The notes: a model not told the origin generated them from the sequence alone. 64,000 nt of DNA from an uncultured Eubacteriales bacterium (GCA_900079765.1 LT599017.1:1829766-1893765), one strand, 5' to 3'; numbered from the stretch's first letter, positions 1 to 7,865 are shown. Translations and numbers: made by a program.

Positions 1-402
1 GTTGACCGCACGGTAGAGCTGGCAAGGGACATCATGGCCCGGTACAGCATCGACGCTGACCACGTACTCCGTCACTACGATGTGACCGGAAAGATATGCC
101 CTGCGCCGTTCGTCAACAACGAGACGGCATGGGAGCAATTTAAAGAAAGACTGGTGAACGAAGACATGACGAAAGAAGAGGCACAGGCCATGATAGACGA
201 GGCAGTACAGGCCGCAAAGCCCAAGGTATATACCACGCTGGACAAGGTGCCGAAGTGGGCGCAGGAGCTTGTGGAGAGGGCTATGAGCGAGGGCGTTATC
301 AAGGGTGACGGTGCGGGTAAGCTGCACCTGACGGACGACAATCTGGTTAATCTCCAGATGATGTACAACATGGCCGACAAGGCTGGGAAGTGGGGCATAT
401 GA
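1..402 (+). CDS. Phage-type N-acetylmuramoyl-L-alanine amidase, C-terminal part
   Basis: The reading frame is open from the first base, so the gene starts before the window and only its last 133 codons are seen. The stretch RHYDVTGKICPAPF is typical of the end of the family 2 (Zn-dependent) amidase domain used as prophage endolysin, where the His and the Lys-x-Cys-Pro segment lie near the active site. After it comes a helical tail (VPKWAQELVERAMSEGVI) common in clostridial phage amidases. A holin gene begins 2 bases after the stop, which is the usual lysis-cassette order. It would cut the amide bond between muramic acid and the peptide stem during lysis. The family call is firm; the domain start is not visible. 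Confidence 0.85.
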   Translation, partial: VDRTVELARDIMARYSIDADHVLRHYDVTGKICPAPFVNNETAWEQFKERLVNEDMTKEEAQAMIDEAVQAAKPKVYTTLDKVPKWAQELVERAMSEGVIKGDGAGKLHLTDDNLVNLQMMYNMADKAGKWGI

Positions 403-403
403 T

Positions 404-889
404 ATGGAACACGTAAACGGGTTCAAGGCGGCGTTGGCCGCAGTGATCGCAGCGCTCACGGCTCTGTGGGGCTGGTTCGGGTGGTTCGTGCTTATCCTGG
501 CACTGTGCATGGCGCTGGACTACATGACCGGGACCGCGGTGGCGAAGAAACTTGGCACTTGGAGCTCCAAAATAGCCCGCGAAGGGCTATGGCACAAACT
601 GGCGATTGTTGTGGCTGTCAGTGTAGCCGGGATTCTTGATCTGGTGGTGGGGATGATCGTCAATAATATCCCGTCCATCAACCTACCGTTTGAGTACACG
701 GTCATTTTCGCGCCGCTGGTGGTGGCGTGGTACATCATTACGGAGCTCGGCAGCATCCTGGAGAACTCCGGCAAGCTGGGCGGCCCGCAGCCTGAGTGGT
801 TCAAGAAAGCAATTGCGGCACTAAAGTCAAACGTCGATAAGGCAGGGGACAAGCTGACGGATGCCGATGCTCCGCAGAACGATAAGTAA
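404..889 (+). CDS. Phage holin (toxin secretion/phage lysis holin family)
   Basis: A 161-residue membrane protein with about four hydrophobic segments: near residues 8-22, 25-42, 60-85 and 105-120. The motif ALDYMTGTAVAKK (small residues then Asp-Tyr-hydrophobic-Thr-Gly) is the hallmark of this clostridial holin family. The charged C-terminal tail is rich in Lys and Asp. It follows the amidase by 2 bases, so the pair is one lysis cassette. It is expected to form pores in the cytoplasmic membrane that release or activate the amidase. A stem (903-933) follows the stop. Confidence 0.88.
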   Translation: MEHVNGFKAALAAVIAALTALWGWFGWFVLILALCMALDYMTGTAVAKKLGTWSSKIAREGLWHKLAIVVAVSVAGILDLVVGMIVNNIPSINLPFEYTVIFAPLVVAWYIITELGSILENSGKLGGPQPEWFKKAIAALKSNVDKAGDKLTDADAPQNDK

Positions 890-902
890 GGCATAAAAAT
901 AG

Positions 903-933
903 CCCAGGACTTGCCTTAGTGGTAGGCCCTGGG
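903..933 (+). terminator. Stem-loop after the lysis cassette
   Basis: CCCAGG and CCTGGG arms enclose a GCC/GGT inner pairing shortly after the holin stop. The tract that follows is only weakly T-rich, so termination may be inefficient. Confidence 0.45.
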
Positions 934-1169
934 ATTTACTACAATTTATGATTTTGCCATTTCTAGCACTCTTTTAATACATTTTGTTGGTATCTGCCAT
1001 TAGCGCATGTGCAACAGGAGAAGAGTAAATATAGGTTTCGCAGTAAATTCGTAGGTACTATTCCCTCGTCGGAAGGAGGCGGTTCGCTTGTATCCCTGTA
1101 AGAAAAAGCGTAAAATGATAAAGATATCACTACCCTTTGGCGATAGGGAAACTGCATGGAGGCATAGTA
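934..1169. other. Leader region of the ClC gene, no clear element
   Basis: About 235 bases without a convincing gene. I looked for a fluoride riboswitch because some ClC-type genes carry one, but saw no match to its conserved core. A GGAAGGAGG-like tract near 1070-1080 is not followed by a sustained reading frame. Confidence 0.4.
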
Positions 1170-2723
1170 ATGGGAAAATCAAAGGTATACAAATTGTTGT
1201 CCGGGTTTAATAGTAGTAAGTGGAGGTTAACCTATAAAAGCATCTTCGTTGGGGTTATTGCCGGCATTTTGGTTTCTCTCTACCGCATTGGGATTGAATT
1301 TGGCACCGAAACGGCCCTCTCGGCCTACAGTTTTCTGAGAGGAAACCCCTTGTACATTCTTCCGTGGTTTCTGCTGGGCGCTCTGGTATCGTGGATTACC
1401 TATAAACTCATCAAACTGGAGCCTTACGCTAAGGGCAGCGGGATTCCGCAGGTGGAGGGGATTGTGCTGCTCGGCATGAAGATAAAGTGGCACACGGTTT
1501 TGGCCGTACGCTTTTTAGCGGGCCTGCTCACTTCATTTTTTGGCCTTTCCGTGGGCCGGGAAGGGCCGTCCATACAGATCGGCGCGGCAGGTGCGCAGGC
1601 CTTTTGCCGCTACGGTGAGAAAAGCAAGGTTGAGAAAAACTACCTGATTACAGCGGGTGCTGCCGCCGGACTTTCTGCCGCTTTCAATGCACCCTTGTCC
1701 GGCATTGTGTTTGCCCTTGAGGAGGTACACCGCAGTTTCTCTCCTCGTATCCTGGTGGCCGCTACCAGCGCAGCGCTAGTAGCCGATATGATTTCCACCT
1801 TCTTCTTTGGCCTTAGTCCCGTTCTTGGCTTTCTCGATGTTCCGGAGCTCCCGCTCCGGCTGTATCCATGGCTGCTCCTCGTGGGAATCGTGTCAGGTAT
1901 GGTAGGCTCGCTGATAAACAAGTTGCTCTTGGCCTCTGGGCCTGTCTATGAAAGATTGCCTGCGCCTCTGCGGATAGCTGCGGCTCTTCTGTTTGCTCTG
2001 CCCTGCGGGCTTTTGCTGCCGCAGGTGTTGGGCGGTGGACAGAGCCTTGTCCAGTTGGTGTCAAAACTCAACACCGGTGCCGCCATGCTTTTCCTGCTTT
2101 TTGTTGTAAAGATCCTGTTTACCTGCGTGAGTTTTGGCAGCGGCGTTCCAGGAGGAATATTTCTTCCTATTCTTTCTATCGGGGCCCTTTCAGGCAGCAT
2201 TTTGGGTATCTTTGCTGAGCGCTTAGGACTTCCACAGGCCTATATCACGGTGTTTTTTGTCTGTTCCATGGCGGGAGCGTTGGCCAGCTCTGTCAAGGCT
2301 CCCGTCACCAGCATTCTTCTGATGGCGGAAATGACGGGCTCTCTGGTGCAATTACTCCCGGTTGCTCTGGTAACCTTTGTCGCTCTGTTCACCTCTGATG
2401 TTTTAAAAGTTACTCCTATCTACGAGGTGCTCCTGAAGCGCATCACCCCACCTGACGGAGAGCAGATAGATATTCGGAAAAAGGGCGCCCTCATGGAAAT
2501 ACCTGTGGAGCTTGGAAGTGAGGCCGCGGGCAAAAAGATCAGCGAAATTGACTGGCCCGCTGGCCTGCTGGTTGTCGGATTGCACAGGGGCGAGAGGGAG
2601 CTGGTGCCCAATGGGGATACGCAGATTCTTCATGGCGATTACCTTGTTGCCCTATCCTCGGCGCTGAGTTACGGAGAAACACACAGCTTTCTGTGTGGAC
2701 TGTGCCGGTGCGAGGATGATTAA
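1170..2723 (+). CDS. ClC-family chloride/proton antiporter with C-terminal RCK-type domain
   Basis: A 517-residue membrane protein. It carries the three ClC anion-pathway signatures: GSGIPQVEG, GREGPSIQIG (with the gating glutamate) and GGIFLP. The gating Glu points to a H+/Cl- exchanger, not a passive channel, and the standard filter argues against the fluoride subtype. Residues of about 430-510 form a soluble TrkA-C/RCK_C-like domain (PVELGSEAAGKKISEIDWP), which often binds a ligand. The start is the ATG at 1170 because GGAGG sits 7 bases before it; an in-frame TTG at 1137 has no ribosome site. The end overlaps the next holin-like gene. Its place between two holin genes is unusual. Confidence 0.92.
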   Translation: MGKSKVYKLLSGFNSSKWRLTYKSIFVGVIAGILVSLYRIGIEFGTETALSAYSFLRGNPLYILPWFLLGALVSWITYKLIKLEPYAKGSGIPQVEGIVLLGMKIKWHTVLAVRFLAGLLTSFFGLSVGREGPSIQIGAAGAQAFCRYGEKSKVEKNYLITAGAAAGLSAAFNAPLSGIVFALEEVHRSFSPRILVAATSAALVADMISTFFFGLSPVLGFLDVPELPLRLYPWLLLVGIVSGMVGSLINKLLLASGPVYERLPAPLRIAAALLFALPCGLLLPQVLGGGQSLVQLVSKLNTGAAMLFLLFVVKILFTCVSFGSGVPGGIFLPILSIGALSGSILGIFAERLGLPQAYITVFFVCSMAGALASSVKAPVTSILLMAEMTGSLVQLLPVALVTFVALFTSDVLKVTPIYEVLLKRITPPDGEQIDIRKKGALMEIPVELGSEAAGKKISEIDWPAGLLVVGLHRGERELVPNGDTQILHGDYLVALSSALSYGETHSFLCGLCRCEDD

Positions 2724-3255
2724 AACACTATGGCATAGTAAGCTCAACCTGAGCGACCAGCTGTCCATGATGGATACAACCGGGCTGCTGAAAGAGCGGT
2801 GTAAAGTGGATCGGATTCTACATATAAAAGACGCCGTGCTGCTCTGGCTGGCTGCCATGGTGAGCGTCCTGGCGAATCCATTCGGAGGGTGGGACGTTGC
2901 ATTGCAGGTTCTGGTTTTCATGATTACGGCGGACTACATCTCCGGGTTAGTTGTGGCCGGTATCTTCAAAAAGTCGCCCAAGAGCGAAAGCGGGGCACTG
3001 GAGAGCCGTGCGGGCTTTAAGGGGCTTGTGCGCAAGGGTGGCATTCTGCTGGTAGTTTTGGTTGCCACCAAGCTGGACGAGCTTACAGGAGCGGCCTACA
3101 TCCGCACTGCGGTCTGCTTCTACTTCGTGGCGGACGAAGGGATAAGCGTCATTGAGAACCTAGGCCTGATGGGCATTCCGCTGCCGGGGTTCCTGAAGAA
3201 GATGCTGGAGGCCATGCGGGATAAGGCTAGTAGCGGGGAAGAGAAGAAGGTATAA
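2716..3255 (+). CDS. Second phage-type holin
   Basis: About 179 residues. Residues 40-end show the same family as the first holin: hydrophobic segments, the ITADYISGLVVAGIFKK motif, a GFKGLVRKGGILLVVLVATKLD segment (here cited only in part) and the conserved tail around ENLGLMGIPLPGFLKKMLE. The start is uncertain: ATG 2716 overlaps the end of the ClC gene by 8 bases and has no ideal ribosome site; ATG 2767 is another option. No amidase follows, so this is an orphan copy. A truncated relative lies at about 5120-5370. A strong terminator follows. Confidence 0.8.
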   Translation: MIKTLWHSKLNLSDQLSMMDTTGLLKERCKVDRILHIKDAVLLWLAAMVSVLANPFGGWDVALQVLVFMITADYISGLVVAGIFKKSPKSESGALESRAGFKGLVRKGGILLVVLVATKLDELTGAAYIRTAVCFYFVADEGISVIENLGLMGIPLPGFLKKMLEAMRDKASSGEEKKV

Positions 3256-3265
3256 GGAAAGCCGC

Positions 3266-3298
3266 CCCCTGGCCGGGAGTTATCGTTCCGGCCAGGGG
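3266..3298 (+). terminator. Rho-independent terminator after second holin
   Basis: Perfect 11-base arms CCCCTGGCCGG and CCGGCCAGGGG with an 11-base loop, 10 bases after the stop codon, then a T-rich run. Confidence 0.8.
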
Positions 3299-3304
3299 CT
3301 ATTC

Positions 3305-3793
3305 TTATACTATTTCTATGGTCCATTTGGGGGGCTTACCTTCACCCGACATTTTGCGCTCTTTGACAAAGCTTTTGCTAATTTTTAGTTCCGTTTTGAA
3401 TGACATACCAGATTCACGCTTCATTCGCTTCCAGGACGAGTCTAAAACAGCCTGTCCACAATTCAATATATTCCAATGATTTTGGGCGGTATATCCCTCC
3501 AAAATGGCTTTTTTCATTGCGTTAACAAGACCAGCGTAAACTTCTCCGTTAGGGTTAAAATACAATACCAGTTCGCTATATATGTTGGTTAGTACAGGGA
3601 TATTCGAACCCCCGGAATATTCCTTGACAAAATCACGAATAAGATTGCGAACTATGGCAATCCACTCAATTCTGTTGCTTGATATTGCGTTTGTTATAAT
3701 ACTGCGACGACTTATCCAGGCTGAGAATAATGAAATAAGTACGGCTATGCCAGAGACAATTATTGTTAATATGCTTAGTTGATTATCATTCAT
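3305..3793 (-). CDS. Hypothetical protein with N-terminal membrane anchor
   Basis: 162 residues. Residues 5-28 form one hydrophobic helix (LSILTIIVSGIAVLISLFSA) followed by a positively charged ISRRS, so the bulk probably faces the cytoplasm. The rest is a mixed soluble domain rich in Lys and Asn, with no motif I recognise. AAAGGAGG lies 10 bases before the ATG. Upstream is a TGCTATAAT extended -10 box (3819-3824), so it is a single-gene unit of the accessory array. Proteins of this shape in phage-linked cassettes are sometimes defence or exclusion factors, but nothing here shows that. Confidence 0.7.
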   Translation of the reverse strand: MNDNQLSILTIIVSGIAVLISLFSAWISRRSIITNAISSNRIEWIAIVRNLIRDFVKEYSGGSNIPVLTNIYSELVLYFNPNGEVYAGLVNAMKKAILEGYTAQNHWNILNCGQAVLDSSWKRMKRESGMSFKTELKISKSFVKERKMSGEGKPPKWTIEIV

Positions 3794-3818
3794 GCAAAAT
3801 ACGCCTCCTTTTGTTGTA

Positions 3819-3824
3819 ATTATA
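3819..3824 (-). promoter_or_regulatory. Extended -10 promoter, array copy 1
   Basis: TGCTATAAT on the minus strand, 25 bases before the start of the 162-residue gene. It is the weakest match to the promoter block repeated through the array: the -10 is kept but the CATGCATAGAG part is diverged. Confidence 0.55.
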
Positions 3825-3923
3825 GCACCCTCAAAAACAAATAACAGAGATAAAAGAGCGTAATTTCTGGGGGGGAGTAAAGGATAGGGCCTGCGGAGGG
3901 AAAGAGATTAAGGCATAAAGATA

Positions 3924-3953
3924 CCGCCCCCGGGGATTGCTCCCTGGGGGCGG
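3924..3953 (-). terminator. Type-A array hairpin (terminator)
   Basis: CCGCCCCCGGGGA and TCCCTGGGGGCGG arms around TTGC, just after the 71-residue gene. The same hairpin with the same loop recurs at 9134-9165 and 10959-10989, and in changed form at 7866-7893 and 12405-12437. Confidence 0.7.
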
Positions 3954-3980
3954 GCTCTATTTTATACCAATTATTTAAAG

Positions 3981-4196
3981 CTAATTTTCGGCACAAATCT
4001 TGCTGAAAATTATAGTCTTTTCTTTCAGAGAAATCTTTCCTACTTGATACCCGAATTTAGTTAATTCTTTTTTGTAGTTCAAAAAGGAGTGATCTATCTC
4101 GATTCCCAATATTTCATGTATTTCAGCAAAGGATAACTTTATTGCTTGACTGTCACTTTTTTGAATGTACTCCCACAAAGCATTGTATTTACTCAT
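3981..4196 (-). CDS. Small protein resembling DUF7662-type winged-helix proteins
   Basis: 71 residues: MSKYNALWEYIQKS, then LSFAEIHEILG, then a LNYKKELTKFGYQVGKI segment. The layout (short N-terminal helix, a 'hydrophobic-F-x-E-I' helix, then a Gly-Tyr strand) resembles a family of small proteins annotated as a domain of unknown function and thought to fold as a DNA-binding-like helix-turn-helix. The assignment is by eye and weak. AGGAGGT lies 8 bases before the ATG. It has its own promoter (4238-4243) and terminator (3924-3953). Confidence 0.65.
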   Translation of the reverse strand: MSKYNALWEYIQKSDSQAIKLSFAEIHEILGIEIDHSFLNYKKELTKFGYQVGKISLKEKTIIFSKICAEN

Positions 4197-4237
4197 AACG
4201 CCTTACCTCCTAATAAGCATTGGACGGTATTACCATA

Positions 4238-4304
4238 GTATACCACACCACCGTGCCCATGCAAAGAGAAACCCCCATCACTTGGCAATACGGGTGGTGG
4301 GGCC
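4238..4304 (-). repeat. Array block copy 2: promoter plus type-B hairpin
   Basis: Read on the minus strand: C-rich hairpin (4272-4302), -35 TTTGCA, 17-base gap, then TGGTATACT. It drives the 71-residue gene. The top-strand text TATACCACACCACC plus CCATGCAAAGAG matches copies at 10661, 12280, 13253 and 15875. Confidence 0.65.
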
Positions 4305-4321
4305 GTTTCTATTTTGCCTTA

Positions 4322-4350
4322 TTGCTGGTCTGAGCCTTGGGATGTATAAT
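4322..4350 (+). promoter_or_regulatory. Sigma-A-type promoter for the 163-residue gene
   Basis: TTGCTG (4322-4327), 17-base spacer, TATAAT (4345-4350), 22 bases before the TTG start at 4372. Confidence 0.7.
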
Positions 4351-4371
4351 AACCATAGGGGGTGATTCACT

Positions 4372-4863
4372 TTGAACGAGCAAGAGGCTGTTGAGCAGCT
4401 GAAGATGGAACGGGAGAATCTAAAGGTTTCATTTAATATAGCGACATTAGCTTTTGGGTGGGCCGAATTAGAATTAGCTTTAGGTGCAAACACATTTACT
4501 TACAGATTTGAATTTATTCCCAACAATCCGTTGACTGAATTAGTAAAAAGTGCACTAGACACAATTTTACTTAGAACCGTATCTACAAAGGTTTGCTTTC
4601 ATAACTGTTCAGATACAGAGACGGTGACTGTCTATAAGCAAAATGAACATAATTGCTTGATCGTGATTCATAACCAATCATTTGAGATAACGATAAAGCA
4701 GTTTGCAAGAGAGCTTTTAAAAATGTTTGATCGGTATCAACATACCCATGAACAAGGTGCGGAAGAAGAGGAGTGGAGGCGCTTTTTCCCTACAGAGAAG
4801 ATTGAAAGATTGCGTTATGAATATCATTCTTTACATGATTCTACTGCCAATCTGGTGCCCTGA
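4372..4863 (+). CDS. Hypothetical protein, accessory array
   Basis: 163 residues, acidic, with no membrane segment or motif that I recognise. Residues 1-45 look helical (EQEAVEQLKMERENLKVSF) and residues 60-120 are mixed, with a strand-rich region around TETVTVYKQ. The start is the TTG at 4372, supported by AGGGGGTGA upstream and a near-consensus promoter. It is one of the few plus-strand genes in the array and is AT-rich compared with the housekeeping genes to the right. It ends where the dinB/holin relic begins. Confidence 0.65.
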   Translation: MNEQEAVEQLKMERENLKVSFNIATLAFGWAELELALGANTFTYRFEFIPNNPLTELVKSALDTILLRTVSTKVCFHNCSDTETVTVYKQNEHNCLIVIHNQSFEITIKQFARELLKMFDRYQHTHEQGAEEEEWRRFFPTEKIERLRYEYHSLHDSTANLVP

Positions 4864-4928
4864 TGGAATACGCGCCGAACGAAAAGAAAGCCGTTGCCCT
4901 GGACGATCAGTCCGTGGCAGCGGCTCTT

Positions 4929-5118
4929 TTATGCTATTGTGCCGAGGAATCCCACGGGATGGATAGTATGGTCGCCTTTAGCGTCCAGGTCCAGCTCCGG
5001 GTGTACCAGTTGGATCCCCCGCCTGATGCTTTCGTATCCGTATTTGCGCCTGATTTTGTCCATCGCGTGCTCGATATCGGTGCGGCGGATGGTGTCCATG
5101 TCCTCCTGGAGCGCTGGA
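4929..5118 (-). pseudogene. dinB: dinB (Y-family polymerase) C-terminal fragment
   Basis: The minus strand encodes an open stretch of about 63 codons that matches, residue for residue in most places, the last part of the intact dinB at 18406-19650: RRTDIEHAMDKIRRKYGY, ESIRRGIQLVHPELDLDAK and HPVGFLGT, then a stop at 4929. Nothing upstream of about 5118 continues the gene; the sequence switches abruptly to holin-like DNA on the other strand. It has no catalytic domain and no start, so it is a relic. The divergence from the intact copy shows it is an independent homologue, not a recent duplication. Confidence 0.85.
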
Positions 5119-5370
5119 AAGCTGGGCGGGGCTGAAAGGCCTATTCCGCAAGGGAGGGACTTTACTTCTTGTTTTGGTGGGAGTCTGGCTGGACAAGCTG
5201 CTCGGCGCGGTCTACATACGCCCGACGATGTACCTGTTTTTCATTGCAACGAGGGGTTGAGCATCACAGAGAATCTGGGCCTGATGGGCGTACCTATGCC
5301 TGGGTTTCTTAAAAATATGCTGGAGGCTATGAGGGATAAGAGTGACATCGGAAGAGCAAATAAGGATTAA
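5119..5370 (+). pseudogene. Holin gene remnant, 5'-truncated and frameshifted
   Basis: The plus strand encodes GLKGLFRKGGTLLLVLVG and LDKLLGAVYIRPT, clearly the same family as the holin at 2716-3255 (GFKGLVRKGG, LDELTGAAYIRT). Near 5245 the frame breaks: the continuation NEGLSITENLGLMG and PMPGFLKNMLEAMRDK is one frame over. The N-terminal half is missing and is replaced by the dinB fragment. A hairpin (5376-5406) after the end resembles a holin terminator. Confidence 0.82.
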
Positions 5371-5375
5371 AAAGG

Positions 5376-5406
5376 CAACCTTCTCTGGGATAATCCCCAG
5401 GGAAGG
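5376..5406 (+). terminator. Stem-loop after holin remnant
   Basis: ACCTTCTCTGGGA pairs with TCCCCAGGGAAGGT around a TAA loop with one bulge. Confidence 0.5.
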
Positions 5407-5525
5407 TATTCTCACTTCAGGGAGGAAACCATCTTGTTTAGTCTTGGTGAGGTTAAAGCAATTTTGCACCCAATACTCTAATTGTCCGATCCCACCAACC
5501 TTAACTGGAGATAAACCGAATTTCC

Positions 5526-6881
5526 TTAAAAAAGGGTTCCATGGCCATATAACTTTCTAAATGTGATTAAAGCGTAGTTGTCTGTCATACCTGCAATATG
5601 ATCGCAGATTACTCTCATTAACAAAATTTTATCGTCTAATTCAGCATTTTTATATTTTTCACCAAATTGTTTTCTTAAGTAGCCAATTCCTTTGTCTTGG
5701 CGAATACTATTTAGCTCAGATATATTTTGATAGAGTCGCGATCTTAGAAGAAATGAAATAATTGAATTGTCTGGAAGTTGCTGCGGAGTGTCATAGAAGG
5801 TTTGAAACAATTTTTTTACCACATAGGCACCTCTAGAATCCGCAACTTGAATATCATAAGATGATAAAACACGAGTCTGAATTTCTTTAGCAAAATTATG
5901 TTCCATTTTTTTAAAATCACTTGCGTATGCGATAATGTTACTCAATTCATTTTTTTCAACTTTTGTTCCAAAAAACTCCGTAATATTATCTTTTCTTACA
6001 TTATACTTTCTTTGAAATTGCAAAATATTTTCTTCAGAAGACTTGACTAATTCCTCAACTAATTTATTTACAATGAATGAGGATAATTTCTTCTCGTATA
6101 TTTTATCATCTAAACTTTCACTAAAGGGCGTGTCTTCTTTTAGGTACTCATGTATTACTGAATTTACCTCCTTTTTCGTAATGATTCTTCCAATAATTGC
6201 ATCCTCTAAATCATGATGTCTCTGTGCAATTTCATCTGCAACTGCAACAACATAGGCTTCCAGTGACCATGCGCTATTTCCCGATGGAGTTTTTAATTGT
6301 GGTTCATATTGCCTATAAAACCCTAACTCAAAAAAGTCTTCATTGGCCTCATCGTACTTTAGTTTTGAGTGAGCCTGGATCCCGTATAGTGTATAGTTTG
6401 TTAGATTCAAGCCTGAAGAATACGCAATTTTTACTCCATGAAGATTATGCTTAAATCCGTATTTATCATCAAACGATAGTGGCTTTTTTTCAAAAGGACA
6501 TTTGTTTATATAATGGTCAGAATGAGGAATCATAATAGAATGTAGAGTGCGCTCTCCAACATGCCCAAACGGCGTATGTCCAATATCGTGCGCCAAAGCG
6601 ATTGCTTCAGTTAAATCACAGTTCAGCCTTAAATAGGAGGAAATTGTTCTTGCTATTTGAGATACTTCTAGTGTGTGGGTTAGGCGAGTACGCAAGTGGT
6701 CACTATTTCCAACTGCATAGACTTGTGTTTTACCGGCAAGTCTTCTAAAAGGCTCTGAATATAAGGCTCTATCACGATCACGCATAAATTCCGTTCTTAT
6801 GCCATTTGGTAAGATCTCCTCATCCTTTCGTTTAATATTGGGAGAATCCGGATTGGCGCTTAATAATATTTCCTCATGCAT
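5526..6881 (-). CDS. dgt: dGTPase (deoxyguanosinetriphosphate triphosphohydrolase), HD superfamily
   Basis: 451 residues. The N-terminal segment FMRDRDRALYSEPFRRLAGK is the conserved dGTPase opening, followed by a RTRLTHTLEVSQIA segment that supplies the first metal His. HDIGHTPFGHVGE holds the HD pair. The enzyme hydrolyses dNTPs, classically dGTP, to deoxynucleoside plus triphosphate. Length fits the family (about 440-500). AAGGGG lies upstream of the ATG. The gene is visibly AT-rich against its flanks and lies between a phage relic and a tRNA-type attachment site, so it was probably acquired. Some dGTPases of this class limit phages by depleting dGTP; that role is an inference from context. 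Confidence 0.9.
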   Translation of the reverse strand: MHEEILLSANPDSPNIKRKDEEILPNGIRTEFMRDRDRALYSEPFRRLAGKTQVYAVGNSDHLRTRLTHTLEVSQIARTISSYLRLNCDLTEAIALAHDIGHTPFGHVGERTLHSIMIPHSDHYINKCPFEKKPLSFDDKYGFKHNLHGVKIAYSSGLNLTNYTLYGIQAHSKLKYDEANEDFFELGFYRQYEPQLKTPSGNSAWSLEAYVVAVADEIAQRHHDLEDAIIGRIITKKEVNSVIHEYLKEDTPFSESLDDKIYEKKLSSFIVNKLVEELVKSSEENILQFQRKYNVRKDNITEFFGTKVEKNELSNIIAYASDFKKMEHNFAKEIQTRVLSSYDIQVADSRGAYVVKKLFQTFYDTPQQLPDNSIISFLLRSRLYQNISELNSIRQDKGIGYLRKQFGEKYKNAELDDKILLMRVICDHIAGMTDNYALITFRKLYGHGTLF

Positions 6882-7336
6882 TTTATCCAGCCCCTTCTTT
6901 TAGCATGTTCCTATCAATTTCCGTTTCATAAAATTAGTCTGTAGTGGCAATTAATTTAATTATACATATTTCCCAAATTCATGCAACAGATTTCGAATAG
7001 AGAAAAGGGATTCTTTGGGTTCTATCAAAAATCTTTGGTTCGGGCGTGGTTCGGAATAATAGCCCTCAATCCATTGCAATTACTGCAGGATAAATTGTAT
7101 GGGGATTAAGAGGCTACTGCTCCGAGCCCTGGCTGGATCCCTAATGGCCTTAAAGTGGGTCTATATCTGGATTAGCTTTTGTGAGGAAGTTTTCCCTTAT
7201 TTTTTCCCTTAAGAGCACAGTTTCTACTAGGTCTAATTAGGACAAGATAGGACATTCACTAGAAATAAGTTATGGAAAACGAATAGAAGCGGACGATTTA
7301 GGGTCAAAACTACAGGGAAGGCCGGTAGCTCTATAA
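6882..7336. other. Non-coding stretch upstream of the attachment-like site
   Basis: About 450 bases with no supported gene. The first 100 bases are AT-rich and probably hold the dgt promoter. The remainder has many stops in all frames. Confidence 0.4.
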
Positions 7337-7359
7337 TTCAAATCCCTCCTTCCGCGCCA
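7337..7359 (+). other. tRNA 3'-end copy, candidate attachment site
   Basis: TTCAAATCCC followed by TCCTTCCGCGCCA has the form of a T-loop, T-stem and acceptor 3' strand with CCA. Upstream sequence does not fold into the rest of a tRNA. A terminator-like hairpin follows at once, as behind a real tRNA gene. The layout is that of an att site left by a tRNA-targeting integrase. Confidence 0.65.
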
Positions 7360-7366
7360 CAAAGAA

Positions 7367-7399
7367 AGCCTAGAACGGCAAAGTTCTAGGCTCTTTTTG
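7367..7399 (+). terminator. Terminator behind the tRNA 3' end
   Basis: Perfect 10-base arms AGCCTAGAAC and GTTCTAGGCT around GGCAAA, then CTTTTTG. Confidence 0.8.
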
Positions 7400-7449
7400 T
7401 ATCCTTTTTTAAGCTGTTTTCCCTTATAAATCTAGAATGCTTTATATAT

Positions 7450-7740
7450 ATATACCTCCATGCGTTCCGCGCCTTCTTTCTTCAGTTTGTCGGTAACGTG
7501 GCTGTAGACATCCAAAGTGAAAGCTGCGGTAGCGTTCCATGCACAGTATTTATATCGTCGCCGGAGCGAATGGCGGATACCGCGTAGGAGTGTCTTAGAT
7601 CATGAAAGTGAACATCAGGGCAGCCAGCGGAGCAAATATGTAGGCTCCGCCGCTTATTGATAAGAACTATCCAATCAGCACAGTCTGCTCAAAAGCCTGT
7701 GAAGGACGCCATGGGCGTTTTAACGATAGACTAGGCTTGT
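7450..7740 (-). pseudogene. Tyrosine-recombinase (phage integrase) C-terminal remnant
   Basis: The minus strand encodes GCPDVHFHDLRHSYAVSAI and then RSGDDINTV, the HxxR box of tyrosine integrases. A small deletion and a frame change follow, and another frame gives TAAFTLDVYSHVTDKLKKE, which carries the region of the nucleophile tyrosine. No complete frame remains. The 3' end points at the tRNA-like site about 90 bases away, the usual orientation of an integrase beside its attachment site. A further open stretch up to about 7800 may be more of the N-terminal part, which I cannot confirm. Confidence 0.8.
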
Positions 7741-7806
7741 CCTCATTTGGCCCGCATAGGCCATTGTAAAAGCTCTGGATAGTGTGTGCAACAGTCTCTT
7801 CGTTTT

Positions 7807-7842
7807 GGCCGGACATCAGGAGCGAGCGCCCGGCCTTTTTTT
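7807..7842 (+). terminator. Orphan terminator hairpin
   Basis: GGCCGG and CCGGCC arms followed by a run of seven T. No plus-strand gene precedes it now. A related hairpin is at 9930-9956. Confidence 0.6.
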
Positions 7843-7865
7843 ATGCTTTTTGACCTGAAGGGAAG

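Noticed and set aside
934-1169. Possible fluoride riboswitch before the ClC gene
   Set aside because: The conserved core is not seen, and the ClC filter motifs are of the chloride type, so a fluoride switch is not supported.
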